Below, piece after piece: positions 34,955 to 46,839 of a stretch of 64,000 bases of DNA (position 1 is the first letter of the stretch; the number at the start of each line of letters is the position of its first letter). The notes under the pieces are model-generated. The model ran no database searches. It had not been told where the DNA came from and worked only from the letters and a program-made list of their open reading frames with translations. The stretch spans positions 610,280 to 674,279 of the forward strand of contig CAJNDS010002101.1 in assembly GCA_905221605.1 (NCBI GenBank). Reading direction: 5' to 3'. A program made the position numbers and the translations under genes. The DNA comes from Symbiodinium natans (lineage: Eukaryota > Sar > Dinophyceae > Suessiales > Symbiodiniaceae).

Positions 34955-35995
34955 CAGTTGCCGCACGAGTACTGAAGGCCAGGTCCAGGCGTGTTGGGCT
35001 CGCTGGACGAGCCGTGAGGCGGACCCGGAGACTTTCAAGAGCTGCATCCTTTGAATCGAAGTCGATGCAGTTCGTCACTGTGCCTTTTACCGCATCGACG
35101 ACATTGCAGACTTTCGCCGTGCCCCGAGTGCTGTTCTCTGTAAAGGTCGCATCCGCGGCGGTCGTGAACAGCAGCTTCCAGGCGCCCTGCAGCTGACACT
35201 CGGAACCCTTTGATGTTCCGAAGCCCTTGAGGGGCTCCTGGTTGGGTGTATACTGCGCCAACAAGTCCGCCAGCTCAAGGACTCGGTCTGCTGCATCGCC
35301 AAGGTCTGAGGAAACAGCACGGAAGACCCCTGCAGCCGCCAAGTTCTTGGGCGCTCGGTCCTTTTTGTCGAGCTCGCCGCCCTTCACCCCAAAATCTACA
35401 CTCAAGTTGCCTCCACTCTTGCTCAGCTCGCCTTTGAAGGCCTGAATAGCGTCCAGGAGCTCTTGTTTCGCAGCCTTGCACAGGGATGAAAGAGCCAATC
35501 ACCTAGGCCACGCAAGATCGCAAAGGAGAGAATCAAGGAGGCGAGAAATGGCGAGATTTCCGGCAGACAGCAAAGTCTCCGCTTCCTCCCAACCGCTCAA
35601 CGTAGCTCAACGTAGCTCAACCAGGCCATGCTACCCTCCTTTGCTCAGCAGCAGCATGGAGCACCACACGTCTGCCGCGTACGGCACCTCTAGCAGCAGG
35701 TCCCTCACTTCGACTGTGAAGCTGCCTGAATGAAGCCCCCATTCCTGGCTTCAGGCTCTCCAGGGTCATGTAACAAGAAGACGCATCCGCGCACACCAAC
35801 ACTTGAATGACACGTACCTGCATGCGGGAGGAATCCTGCAGGGCTGCTATGGAAGGCCTCGGCTCGAGGTATGTTGGAATTTTCGTCATGACATGTCATG
35901 ACGTTTAATTGCAGACTAGGAGCGAGTCCAGTGAGCCAAGCAAGGGTTACGAGCCGCCAACGAGCTGGCAGACCAGACCATCGCATCTTTTGCAT
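34955..35995 (-). CDS. PAP/fibrillin family plastid lipid-associated protein
   Basis: A 520-nt exon (34955-35474; acceptor GCAAG|G, GT donor after ACTG) reads a PAP/fibrillin domain. It begins KQELLDAIQAFKGELS, then a linker, then ECQLQGAWKLLFTTAADATF and CNVVDAVKGTVTNCIDF, the hallmark G-x-W-x-L-L-x-T-T and C-N-V-V-D elements. Fibrillins bind lipids at plastoglobules and thylakoids. A candidate first exon at about 35910-35995 starts with an ATG and a hydrophobic stretch (RLVTLAWLTGLAPSLQL) that would serve as the signal part of a bipartite plastid-targeting leader. That join is inferred. The final beta-strand exon is not identified. Confidence 0.75.
35600..35625. repeat. 10-bp tandem repeat (TCAACGTAGC)
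   Basis: About 2.5 decamer copies, upstream of the 34955-35474 fibrillin exon and probably intronic. Confidence 0.7.
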
Positions 35996-35999
35996 AACT

Positions 36000-36980
36000 G
36001 CACACTGTACACTTCAAGAAGTCTGCCAAAAGAACCCAACCAACTGGCTGATGATTGAGCCTACTGGCGCTATTGCGAGTAATCTCGGCAGAGAACACAA
36101 TCTACTGGACGCATCTACTGTGGTCACGGTCCTGACATGTGCTGATGACAGTCCTGAGAGTCTCTTTGCTCATCTGGCATGTACATCGTCACAAAAGTCT
36201 CTGGCGCGTTTTGCGACAAATCTCGAGCCCAATGGACAAGTAGGCGGCGCACGCGTTGACACACTTGAGTAAGACTCGTCTTGCACCGCTTGCATTGTAA
36301 ACAATGCCTGGTATGGCCATCCACGGTTGGCACATGCGGCCCTGAAGCCTTCAGGCCTGCAGTGCTTCAGGGTCGCACGAGTCGCACGAGCCGCACGTCA
36401 GAGTTTTTGCAGGCTGAAGCAGCAAAGCCCACCGTCCCCAGATGGGGACACTATGGCACACTATGGGACACTTCTGCCAGCGCGTTTTCGCACTGTGCAC
36501 AACAGCGTCCTGTTTGGGACCAGCTCAGCGCCACCTCACGGCTTTCCCTTGGTTTTGCCTTTGCCTCGGCAAGAAAGCTATAGACCTTCCAAGACTTTTT
36601 GTGTGGCGCTTCTGCGCTGCCAGAGTGTGGCCTCCAAAGCGTGCCGGCCTTACCGTCGAGCCGAGTCAGATAGAATTGCAGCTGAAGCAAAACATGGCCT
36701 CCATGTACACGTGCGCAGCCAATCCGAGTTGCGAGCCCAAACGCCATGGGAAGTTCAGAGAACTGCGATCCTTACTGCACGAAACAGCTAGAGCACGCCG
36801 ACCAGTCCATATTCTGTAAAGCACCGTCTGAGGTGCGCGACGGCTCGAACTACTAAATAAATGGCAGCTGCTGTGAGGTCTTCTACCGCTCCAAATGCTG
36901 CAAATTACACCGACAACTCCACGTTCTCTCGTCGAAATTCTGTCAGTTGCAGCATGTTGCGAACCACTCCAACGACTGTA
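36000..36980. other. No gene seen
   Basis: Short open frames on both strands without recognisable motifs or consistent splice borders. Confidence 0.3.
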
Positions 36981-37089
36981 CATTACAGCATTGTCCTGGT
37001 GTCGGGCAACTTGAAACACATAGATAGTACAATACAAATTACAGCGCTTTGCAGCTCCCAAGGCAGCAAATGTTGATGCACACTTGTCC

Positions 37090-37600
37090 CAAGCTGCTTG
37101 AAGCCTGCTTCAACAGTGTTGATTACCCTTGCTAGCCGGGAAAGCTCGGCAAAATTTAGTTTGCGCCAGTCACAACCATGATAGACGACACCCGGTTCTT
37201 CGTTGAAGTGATGCTTAACCCTTGCGGTCAAGACTCCGAATTGCGCAAATGCACCTCAGAAATTGGCCAGTATGCAAAGCTGCAAAGCATGTAAAGCTAC
37301 AGAGCAGAACTCACGTCCAGCCGTCCAGTGACAAGTTTGGCTCGGGCATGTGAGTCGCGTCCGGGCTTTTTGCCGGACAAACTGGCAAAGTTCTTTTTAA
37401 ACGGTGGCATCTTCGAGCCCAAGCCAGTCTCGGCCGAAAGCTCTGCAAAGCAGCAAACCGCCGGGAAGTCTCTGGACGCATTATCCAAGCATGACTCCAC
37501 CCGCCTTGTGCAGAGGTCGATGCTAAGACCCATGATAATGAATTCAAAGCACTGGCAGTTGCCAACATGCATCCACAAACAGATGTGGCAGCATCCGCCC
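37090..37600 (-). CDS. Unrecognised gene, two strong exons
   Basis: About 37320-37600 is open for about 90 codons (FEFIIMGLSIDLCTRRVESC, FASLSGKKPGRDSHARAKLV) and ends at a canonical-looking GGAC|GTGAGT donor. About 37090-37225 reads VKHHFNEEPGVVYHGCDWRK and LNFAELSRLARVINTVEAGF. The simple phase of the join does not work exactly, so a small border error or an extra exon is likely. No family is recognised. Confidence 0.5.
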
Positions 37601-37849
37601 ACATCAATCAGATGTGTCTGAAAAGCTGTGGGCTTCTCCTGAGGCAGTTGATGAAGAACAGTCCTGCGGATGCCAGACTTCTAACTATGCTTGTGCGGGA
37701 GCATGCGTAACTCTTTTCCGGTGCCCGCATGACCTATCGCGGCCGAATGGCGGACATGCATTTACAAGGCATGAGACCCAAGTCCGCCTGCAGGTCCTCA
37801 TCTGCACCACCAAAGTACGTTAATGTTGGGATCTGGGTAGCAAGACATC

Positions 37850-38215
37850 AAGATGCTGGATGCAACGTCGGGCTACGCAAGGGCCCCTGCAAAGGGCCAC
37901 TGCCAGGGGCACATCAAAACTGGGCCCGCGGCGTTCGTGCGACGGCCAAGTGGGCACGCCTCCCAGGTCCAGCCCTCCACGGGCGGCCGGGATTGGTTGG
38001 ACCGCACCCTGTAAAAGTCGCCATCGGAGCGGCTCAGGTCACCCTCGCGGCTAAAGTACCAGTACTCCGTTCCCCGGGCCTCGGAAGTAGTTCCGAATGC
38101 CCTCGCCGATTGGTGCAGACATTGTTTTGCCAAGGGGCCATCCGATACTTGAAGAGAAGGATGCCATCCTCGTTGGCATAGACTGGGGATCTGCTGTGGT
38201 CACCTTCAGCCACTT
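37850..38215 (-). CDS. Unrecognised gene, two probable exons
   Basis: About 38140-38195 reads VYANEDGILLFKYRMAPWQ. About 37940-38075 reads TEYWYFSREGDLSRSDGDFY followed by RVRSNQSRPPVEGW. Aromatic/Gly-Asp-rich blocks of this kind suggest a beta-rich domain, but I cannot name it. It may be part of the same gene as 37.1-37.6 kb. Confidence 0.4.
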
Positions 38216-38219
38216 CCGT

Positions 38220-39735
38220 GCTGCCCTGTCCTGCTGTCTCACTTTAGATGGGAACAACACGTGTTCGCAGGCCTTCCTTCTGGACGTAATAGCCATTCAC
38301 CACTTCCACGCCGGCATCTGTGAACTTCTATTTGCAAGGCTCAGCAAGGCTCTACTAGTGCTACAGTAGTGCTCATCCACTGGACAAAGACTGGGAAGAG
38401 TCAAAGAGGTATCCTCCCGCCTTGGACCAAATACGTGCAGCTCCGCAGCATCACGTAGAGTGGCCCGGACTGGACCCCTGCCTCTGCCAACGTTTGGGTC
38501 TCCTCGACCCTCGTGCCTCCGGTCAGAGGACTCTCTCAGAGGCATAACTTAGTAGGGCTTAGAGCAGGAATGAAAGAAGGGTTTTAAGAAGAGCTAAGGC
38601 TTAGACTAGTTCGGTGAGCGTGACCTCACAGACTTGGACTACTAGCTCGAAGGCAGCTTCACGAACAGCCTCCACTGACGATAGCCATGATGGCTACACC
38701 CTTTTCCAGGAATGGGCGCAGCACGCGCTTCAGTTCGGCTCCAGACCAACTGGGATGTGCATCAAGGACGGTCACCTGGGAACTAAAGAACTGAACACCT
38801 CATCCAGAGGCTTGCAGAATCTTGCAGTCCGTGACTCACAAACTCCAGACAGCTCGACAGCTAAGAAGTGGCCCTGCATCTTGGGCTTCAGACCATTGCA
38901 CCCGAGAAATACAGCACTTCGAGTTCGATGCGGGACCCAGAGGGTGCAACAGTCGGTGTGCTCGTCGCGCTATGCGTCGTCCTGTGCGTCGCGCTGTTTG
39001 CCGGCTCTGTCTGGCGGTCACGCACGTTCCAATCCGACGCCCTGGAAGCTGCAGAGTCATTCCCACGCCTCAGCTGGAGGGACGGCTCCACGTCTGTGCG
39101 ACTTCAAGATACTCTTTAGAAATGCATGACTTGGCTGCCGACGTCCAAAACCTGCGTAGATAGCGTCCACAAGAAAAGCCGCCCAGGCAATGCACCATTG
39201 CCGTGGCTCTCCAGTTTAACACGCTCCAATCTTACTAGCCTGATATGTTGCGAGCTGCGATGGCATGCAGCAAAGCTTAAACACAAATGCTGCAAGCCAA
39301 GCATACAGACCATGCACTTTTGACGATAGTGCAGGGTGCTGCAAAATCGGATGAAAAGAATGTGAGTCGTCCACCGGGAGGCTTGTCCCCTTTCGCTTTC
39401 TTGGCTGCCTTGAAAATGGCAATGGATTGCTAACCAGAAGGGTTGGTGTAGAGTCTGCGCACCTGGGCACAATACTTTTTTCAAGACTATCACGGTACTG
39501 AGGTTGTGGCTTCATTCTCGGCCGCACCGAACCTTCCATGATCCTCATGAAGCATAAGGTCAGTGAGCACCAGGCGATTGCTTTGGAACAAAGTGTCCAA
39601 GCAAAGCAAATCAGCATGGTCTCCTTTCGCTTGGTTCCACGGTACACCTGCCGACCGGGCCTGCAAGATTGCTCTTCCTAAGCATCCTCTCGTTCAGTTC
39701 AGCAAAACCTGGGCCATGCGCATTCCCTCTATTCT
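38220..39735. other. Unassigned flank downstream of NCBP2
   Basis: About 39345-39415 on the complementary strand reads AAKKAKGDKPPGGRLTFFSS after AAG|G, possibly an exon. Otherwise nothing is supported. Confidence 0.25.
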
Positions 39736-39737
39736 CT

Positions 39738-41484
39738 TCAGCAGTCCACCACCTGAGCTCTGTCGAAGCGTCTAAATGTGAGGAAAAGCAAACGCATCTT
39801 TTAGCCTGACCTTTGCCGCCTCGCGCAGGATCGACGTCTTCTCGAAAGTCATCACGCCATTGCCCACCGGTCCTTGCGACTCGCTATTTTGGGTTCTGCA
39901 TTGCATGGCGGACTCACTCCGTCGGCTGACTGCAGCGCTGCCAGGCCGAAGGCCCCTCTTCCACACAAAAAATGCCTAAGGTCCGGGCTCGCCTCTGCCG
40001 TACTCTCGGCCCTTGCTGTACCCGGCGTCCAAATCAACACCTTCAAAGGTCGGTGCTCTCTGTCTGTGGCAATAGACACGCTCAAGTGCGGCTGGTAGAG
40101 AAGTGACTCGAGTCTCCCACGTATTATTCGGTCATCGAAAGATATCTTGTTCCTTGATGGCATGCTCTAGACTCCATATGTCCGGCTTCTCACCGAATAG
40201 AAAGTGGGTCTTGCAAAGTCCAGGCGCAGCAGGTTGACGGCAAGCTCGGCCTGTTCCTGTCCAAGGATGGGCAGGACTCTGCACAAGTACTCTACCACAC
40301 CAGCTCACTGCCCACCCCTTCCCCCCCCCGGCGCATGCTTGAAGTACTCCACAAAGCAGAAGCCACATGGAACCTTCTGGTGCCGGTTCAGGCCTGGCAA
40401 AAATGCTTACTTTTTGTCGTTTAGACAAATTCGCAAAATGAATTCAATCACAACATCACGCAAATCTCATTGACTCGCATGCAAAAAAAAACGTCATCCT
40501 CCAATATCGATTGGGTTTCACCAAATGCACTCCTGCTTGTAGTGTACTGTGATGTATTGATACAAATTCGGAATCAAATTTTCTAAAGGCTGATCCAACC
40601 TTTTTTTGCCACAGTCTCTTTGCATGAAGTCAGTAAGTGAATTTTATTTTTTCGTTGGATTGGAGTGAGAGGAATGCTGGATTTTTTGTAATCAACTGTA
40701 TTCGGCGTTTTCGTTTGCAGTATGCGAAATTGTTTTGTTTACGTTTAAAATTGAACATAAATGTATGGAATTGTGCCGTTTGGAAGAGGGGGAAGATGAT
40801 TAGAACAGTGGAAGTCTTAAACATGTTGATGTGTCCTTTGTTTTGTTTAACACTGTTTGTTCACAAACAATACTTAAATTGGACAACTCAACTTGAAAAT
40901 TAAAGTGAACAAACAAAGAGCATGCAAGAACCATAAAAAGCTCGGGGATAACCTCAGGGATCAGGTTGAGAGTGTCGTGTAAAGCTGTGAATTCTGAGCG
41001 GTCCGCCCATGACTACTTTCTTTACGTCACCACACTTCGAGAAGAGCTCGTAGATCTGTTCCTGCGCATGATCGGTTGCCCTGCTTTGCATCGCCGAAGC
41101 CCTCAGAAAGCCCCAGAAGGGGTCCTCTCGAGTGAAGAAGGCCAAGTTGCCAACGTAGACCGTGCAAGTAACCTTGATGGCCTGCATCTGATTGCAGGAG
41201 CTAAAGAGCTAAAAGAAACCTTCCCGTCACTGGCAAACTTCGCGTGTTGACGGCTTCGGGCAGCGTCGAGCCATAAAAGTGTGCACTATATGTATAATGA
41301 GTATACTGTCCACCACAGGAAACGACGTGGTTGCCACCCATGCCTCTGCCCACTTCTCAGGCGTAAATCCGGACTTCTTGTCCACGTAAAGCAGGGGCCT
41401 CAGCTTGTCTTTGAGACATAACAAAGGCACTCTCGAAGCATTTTGGGAGCTACACGGGTTGAGCTCCTGGTAGAGATGCGCCAT
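39738..41484 (-). CDS. NCBP2: Nuclear cap-binding protein subunit 2 (CBP20)
   Basis: The small RRM subunit of the nuclear cap-binding complex, which with CBP80 binds the m7G cap of nuclear transcripts. Exons: 41344-41484 (ATG at 41484; [17 protein letters not shown]; possibly split again), 41125-41181 ([16 protein letters not shown]2), 41007-41061 ([19 protein letters not shown]), 40335-40393 ([19 protein letters not shown]1), 40221-40250, 40121-40145 (ISFDDRIIR), 39991-40040 ([15 protein letters not shown]), 39806 to about 39871 ([20 protein letters not shown]), and perhaps a 15-nt last exon 39738-39752 with the stop. Near-identity with CBP20 across these blocks, including spacing, makes this one of the firmest calls. 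About 165 residues, against about 156 in animals. Only the 39991/39871 junction is not clean: no GT/GC/GA donor keeps frame there. Confidence 0.9.
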
Positions 41485-41489
41485 GGCAG

Positions 41490-42680
41490 GCAATAACAGA
41501 TGGCCACATGCAACTGCCCACAGTGTGCCAACTGGTGATCGAATCTCCTCTTGGTACAGTGGGCTTGTGTATGCTTTCAATCAGGTTCCTGTTCAAGATC
41601 ATAAGACCAGCTCTCGCAGAAGCGTCCCTGGAAACAGCATCGATCGCGCACACAGAAATTGATTTGTTCAGGGTCGGCTTTCTGATGTAGGTCACCTACG
41701 TCTCGTCTGAGCTCCATTGGCTTTGCAAATCTGTGCGTTGCCATGGGGTGCCTTTTTGCACTCAGCGGTCGTAGCCATCTGCACGCTGCTCCAATGCAGT
41801 GGCCTTGGAGGCCCACTTCACCAAAGCCACCGCCAAAGACTTCTCACCTCAGAACGCGGAACACAGTGCTAAGACTAGCCTTGCAAATGCTTGCCTAGGC
41901 TTGCATGTGCCAGTGTGTTCTGGACGATCGGCATGAGTCCTGCTGAGTGTGTGAGACTATGTGGCGAGGTGTCTGAGAACGGTATGATCCTACATGATAC
42001 TGGTACTGGTAGCCCTGAGAACAGAGGAACTCACCCATTCGGCTCAGCACCAAATCTTCCAATTGTGCCTCCAAAGCAATAGAGGCACTTCGGATGCAAG
42101 CCAATGAAACCCATGCAGAGCTGTCACCCCATCCCAGCCCGGCCTCGCCGTCCATGTAACGTCCAAAGCATGTCGTGGCCTGCGGACGAAGTCCAGCAGC
42201 TGCTACAGCAATGGCACCTTCTGCGGGAGACCGCAGGAGGAGCATACCTTGCATTGCATTGGCTGCTGAAGTTCACAGCAAATCAAGACTTCCGCAGGTT
42301 AGACGGTTAGACCCTGAGACAGCTTCCACTCCAGCTCCTGTCGCATCTGTCACATTCGGTAACCCCTGCCTGCGCTCGAATCAACCCATTTCCTCAAGTG
42401 CAGTCGCAAGCACGAAGTGGCTTCGTCAGCGGCCAGAGCCAGGGACTGACCGAATACCTGGCACAGCATGTAGCATGGTAGCATTCAGGAATGCTGGTAA
42501 CAAGATCTGGGAAGCCCTCCCGACAAAACTAACTAGACACACAACCAAGGCTCTCATGATCAGGAAACCATGAAAGCACAAACCGCGAAAAAGCTGTTGA
42601 AAGTTGTTCTAGCATCCTAGGCAATGCTGTCGCATTGTTACACGCTACTCGCGACTTGTGGACTGGCGGCAGTGCCCCCA
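41490..42680. other. Between NCBP2 and the SDR gene
   Basis: No coding exon recognised. The downstream end of the SDR gene may extend into 42530-42680. Confidence 0.3.
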
Positions 42681-42684
42681 TCGC

Positions 42685-44350
42685 CTGCCGAGCTCCGTGT
42701 CCACCATGCCGGGAGTGGCACAGTGGCAGTATAGGCCACCCTTGAAAGCCAAACTTTGGGCCCGCGTGGATGTCCTCACAGGTGAGCACAGTGCACGTAG
42801 CAACCGACATTCTTCTGCATGAGAAGAAACCTCGCCATGTCAAGGTCACCATTGGTCGACCACATCATGACATCCCCGTCCAGAGCATCAGTGCCCGCTT
42901 CGAGTCTGCATACGCATGGTCTCCCACCTCCATTGCACCCAGCAGCAGAAGAAACCTCAAAAGGACCCCCGCCTCTCCACCCGCCTCTCCGCGACCAATT
43001 GATTCCAGCATCTCTGCATTGAGCTCAGACCGCTTCTCCAGCCGGCTGGACACTTGTACGACCCTGTCACCGGCCGTCGAATTTAGGCCAATCGTGAGGC
43101 CACAAGAGCAACAAGCTTTATGCAGCTTGACACAGAGCATGCACAATGCAGCACGCGCGATGCAGCAAATGCGCAGCACATGCGCAATCGCTTCGCCAGG
43201 CCTGACAGGTTCGGATTGCTCCTTGCTACGAAGCCGCGCAAGCAGCTCCGTCAGAAGGAAGGGCCCCAGGAAGTTCGTCTGCCAAGTAACATCGCCTGCG
43301 AGCAGAAAGGCTCGTTTCCGGCTCTTGTGCAAGGGGAACCCTGGGACCCTTTGCCTTTCCCGCTTGCTGGTGGACGCATGACGCCCGCATTGTTTACCAG
43401 CCTTGTCTACAGTCATCTACCGTCTACATAGTCTACACACTTGAGAAGACGAAGTAGCACAGGAAGGGCATTGTTCCTCGGCCGGCGGCATCCGAAGTCC
43501 AGGCTGGCCTTCTTTGAGGAACAGATGTGCCTGAACAACGCCGCACATGTCCAAGATTGTCCGGGCACGTGGCGTGCGTGTAGTGGTGACATGAACTTAC
43601 GCTACCCAAAACCGCAGCACGCCTTCCGGTTGCACTTTTGAATTGTGCTTTCTTCCGGCGGTTGACTTTCTGTTTGTCCGGCTTGTGGTGGCAAGATGTT
43701 TGTGGGTGGGCACGAGGGCAGACCCTTTGCAACGGCCCTTGCGGCACTGATTCGAACCGCCTGCAGTGGGTGTTTGTGTGGCACACACACTTGCGGTGCC
43801 TGGATCTTCCTTGACATTCTCTCGAGAGCTGAAACAGGATGCTTCGAGGCGTTATCTGGGCACCACCACGTTCAAGATCTGGGACTTTTGGCCCGACTTC
43901 GCGATTCGCGGGGGCCTTTACCGCACTGCTCTCAAATTCACAGGTCCAAAATCGTTCCCCAACAAAGGCTCCACTCAGCCTCATCGGCAAAAGCCTGCAC
44001 GGAGTCTGGGTCCAAGAGGTCCAAGCGGTGCACCTATCAAGAGATCCAAGCGGTGCACCCGCCTTTGAATGCCACCAAGGTATGAACTACTCAACCCACC
44101 TTGGTGCGATGCTGCTGCTTTCGAAACTTTTCCTCAGTCCTCTTCTTGTCTCTGCACCCCAGGAGCAGTGTCACAGAAGGATGCCCTGAGCAGATGGTTG
44201 CTGAGAACTTTAATGCGTGGCAAGTGCTCGCATGCACTGGAGAGCAGCCAAGCAGCTAAGCATCTGGTGCGCAAGCTCTTGGCCAATTCCGCTGCTCGCA
44301 CCAGTGATGACGATGCGTGCATCTGTCCCTGCTGAAGCATTCAAGAGCGC
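42685..44350 (-). CDS. Short-chain dehydrogenase/reductase
   Basis: An NAD(P)H-dependent oxidoreductase of the SDR superfamily, most like the retinol-dehydrogenase/WW-oxidoreductase style. Exon from 44350 reads ARIVITGASSGIGQELA, the TGxxxGIG nucleotide-binding turn. Exon 43222-43295 reads NFLGPFLLTELLARLRSK. About 43005-43060 reads VVQVSSRLEKRSELNAEMLE, with the catalytic-site strand ending in Ser. About 42880-42930 reads HAYADSKRALMLWT, the Tyr-x-x-x-Lys pair. The exon ending 42685 reads HCATPGMVDTELG, the P-G-x-V-x-T segment after the active site. Donors seen are GC and GA. The exons between 44200 and 43300, including the NNAG strand, are not resolved, nor is the C-terminus. The substrate cannot be predicted. 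Confidence 0.8.
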
Positions 44351-44369
44351 CTCAGCGAACGTGCAAAAC

Positions 44370-44520
44370 TCTAGTTGTCGGGCCCAGGTCGCGCAATAGG
44401 GGGTGTCGCTTTTCGGTGTTCCCCGTTGCTTGACAGGGCGGTTGTTGCGGGACAAGGAGCGTCGCTTTTCGGTGTAACCCATCGCTTTACAAGGGTTTTC
44501 CGACCTTCAGCTGCAAATCT
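44370..44520. repeat. Imperfect direct repeat of about 70 bp
   Basis: GTCGCTTTTCGGTGT occurs at about 44404 and again at about 44461, each followed by similar CCC(A/G)T(C/T)GCTT sequence. Confidence 0.6.
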
Positions 44521-45239
44521 CCTCAAGGCTAAGTCGCCTTTTCCACGGTTTTCACCTTTGCTCATATTCACAATGACGCTTCAAGATAAGGGTTCAGCAG
44601 CCCAGATGAGGGTTCAGTAACCTGGCGCACGAGCCCAAGATGGCGACTGTGTGCTAGAAAAGTGCTTGCGAGCGCGGCGGCAACAACATGACGAAATGCC
44701 GCCAACATGCGCAAACGATGAATCACACAGATGTAAATTATATTGACTGGGAAAGTCATACCGACTACGACTTAGGAATGAACAGCGGATAAGAATGTGC
44801 CCATATCATATCACTGCACATATCTACTTGTACGTGCGTCGACTTCCCAAGGGCACCTGCAAATGTCCTCGGGCTTTGGCAACCCTTTGTGCTCGCCTGA
44901 CAAGGTCTCAGACATGTCTTCTGCACACAGTAGGAGCCACACACACACTGCGACACCTGCCTTGCCAAAACAGCAGCACAGGCAACTCCACCCAAAGCTG
45001 CGGTGGCGCACACAAGCTGGTTAACCCAGCTTTGTCCGTCCATGGCGCTCCCTGAAAATGTCAATCCATAACACTCTCGGCAAATGGCATGTTCGAAACT
45101 GACAGACAACTCCCCGAATTCTCGCTGGAGATGTTTGCAGGCTATTCGCTGCTTGCAGAAGTTTTATGTGCCTGGTTGCTTCAAGGCATCATGCCGTACT
45201 TATGGCTGCCCAAGACTTCTGAAATGGCGAAGTCCGGCA

Positions 45240-45535
45240 TCACGGCAACTTTGACATTTGTATGTCGCCGGCAAGCTCACATGTACACTTTTCATGCATG
45301 ACGAATTTCCATAAGGAAGGCATGCACTCTTGGCAGACGGTCGTCCTTCGTCTTTCTGGTTCGACAAGATGTAGTGCTTGCACACATGAACACGTGGGAT
45401 CAGTTGTTATTGACTTGAGCATTGTGTGCAGTCGCCAACTGTCTTTCTCACCACCGAGATGGAAAGTCACGTTGGGCTGGCTGCCAAAAGCGCAGCTCTT
45501 GTGACCGGCTCCGCTGCCCCCTGACAAGCACTGGA
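45240..45535 (-). CDS. Possible pepsin-like aspartic protease fragment
   Basis: Exon-like text reads SCAFGSQPNVTFHLGGEKDS and WRLH at about 45425-45505, then HYILSNQKDEGRPSAKSACL at about 45310-45385 after an AAG acceptor-like site. The order, a Cys, P-x-V-T-F-x-L-G-G, W-x-L, (H)Y-I-L, then C-L-P, resembles the C-terminal lobe of A1 peptidases. The active-site D-T-G blocks are not found, so this is a resemblance only. Confidence 0.3.
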
Positions 45536-45593
45536 CAATGCATTCAAGTGGCAAGCACGATCTAAAGAACAGCAACTGGCAGCCAAACACAGA

Positions 45594-45740
45594 ATGCAGA
45601 AATGTTCAGAAATGTTCAGAAATGTTCAGAAATGTTCAGAAATGTTCAGAAATGTTCAGAAATGTTCAGAAATGTTCAGAGATGTTCAGAAATGTTCAGA
45701 AATGTTCAGAGATGTTCAGAAATGTCAGAAATGTTCAGAG
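45594..45740. repeat. 10-bp tandem repeat (AATGTTCAGA), about 14 copies
   Basis: The longest decamer array in the window, nearly perfect, with G/A variants at one position. Both plus-strand frames through it (MFRNVQKCSE type) are repeat artefacts. Confidence 0.97.
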
Positions 45741-46529
45741 CAGCATGACCTTCAAACTCCTGCTTCGCTGCATCGACGCCGCTACAGGGACTGCAACTGG
45801 CCGCGATTTCGCCTTTTGGAGTCGAACCAAGCAGCTTCAAAGGCAAAGGCACGGAGCATGAGAAATCATGCGGCTGAGATGGCGGCAAGAAGCCAAGTCT
45901 CATCACCCCACCTGCACAGCAGTGGAGAGGAATGCGAAAATGTGCCATGCAAACTAGAGATCATTATCCAGCTCACCCACCTGCATTCATCATCTTTGGC
46001 CTGTGAGAAACAAAGAGAAAATACGTCGCACGATGACAGACATTGCTTCTATGACGACTTGTGCAGGGGGGCTGGTCCTTGAGTGCCAGTGAGCTTTCGT
46101 TCTCCAGCATCTCTCTGGGCGCCCGGTCAGGGCTTCTCACCACCTGAAGTGCTCACTGAAACTGGGGCCCTGCTTGCATCATGAAATTTCGCACAATTTT
46201 GCACCATTTTGCATCTGTGTCCACTCATCACGGCGGAACGGAACATCCACCTAAAGAGAAGAGGTCTGCTCTTGGACCAAACAATGGTGGAACTGAACAT
46301 CCGAAGGAGGTTCGACTAGCACCAGGTACAAGTATGCTTTTAAGTCTCAGCAACAAGCCACACAGCTTCAGGAACCACACGCAGACCAAGGTACCTACAC
46401 AGGACTTGGAAACCTCTCCATGAAGCGCAGCGGGTAGGAGAAAAGGAACTCATCTCGCAGCTCGCAGCTGTATGCAAGAGATGCCGCACTGACATGGAGA
46501 GCACTCAAGAGAAGCCACGAGAACCAGGC

Positions 46530-46595
46530 TGGAACGAGGGGGATGGGTAAGGAGGGGGGGGGGGTAGGTGGGTGGGTCTGGTGGTGGGTCGAAGG
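46530..46595. repeat. G-rich tract
   Basis: Runs of G2-G10 separated by A or T (GGGTAGGTGGGTGGGT), a candidate G-quadruplex on the plus strand. Confidence 0.7.
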
Positions 46596-46619
46596 TGAGT
46601 CTGGCAACTCTTCAATTCT

Positions 46620-46830
46620 GCCAGTCACACCCCGGGTGTCTCGAAAAAGTTGTCTCCCAGGCAGACTTCCCCCCTGGCCCAGTCATGTTGAAGCAGAAGT
46701 TGTAAGGACATGAAGGACACATTTGGATGCAGAGGGTCGGAACTGAGATAGTTTGAAAGAGCCTCGGCCCGGCATTGAGTGACCACTTCACTAGCCTCAC
46801 CGAAAAGCCTTTCCGCCACTTTCGGCTATT
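46620..46830 (-). CDS. Unrecognised exon, probably C-terminal
   Basis: A clean open stretch reads AERLFGEASEVVTQCRAEAL, then SNYLSSDPLHPNVSFMSLQL and LLQHDWARGEVCLGDNFF. A stop follows, or alternatively a splice into the frame ending SAWETTFSRHPGCDWQN. Helical, hydrophobic/acidic composition. No family is recognised. Confidence 0.4.
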
Positions 46831-46839
46831 CTGGCGTGC

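Noticed and set aside
42770-43381. Plus-strand open frame of 203 codons
   Set aside because: It is the shadow of SDR exons on the minus strand, which carry recognisable catalytic motifs.
45594-45740. CRISPR-like array
   Set aside because: A contiguous 10-bp tandem repeat without spacers, in a eukaryotic context.
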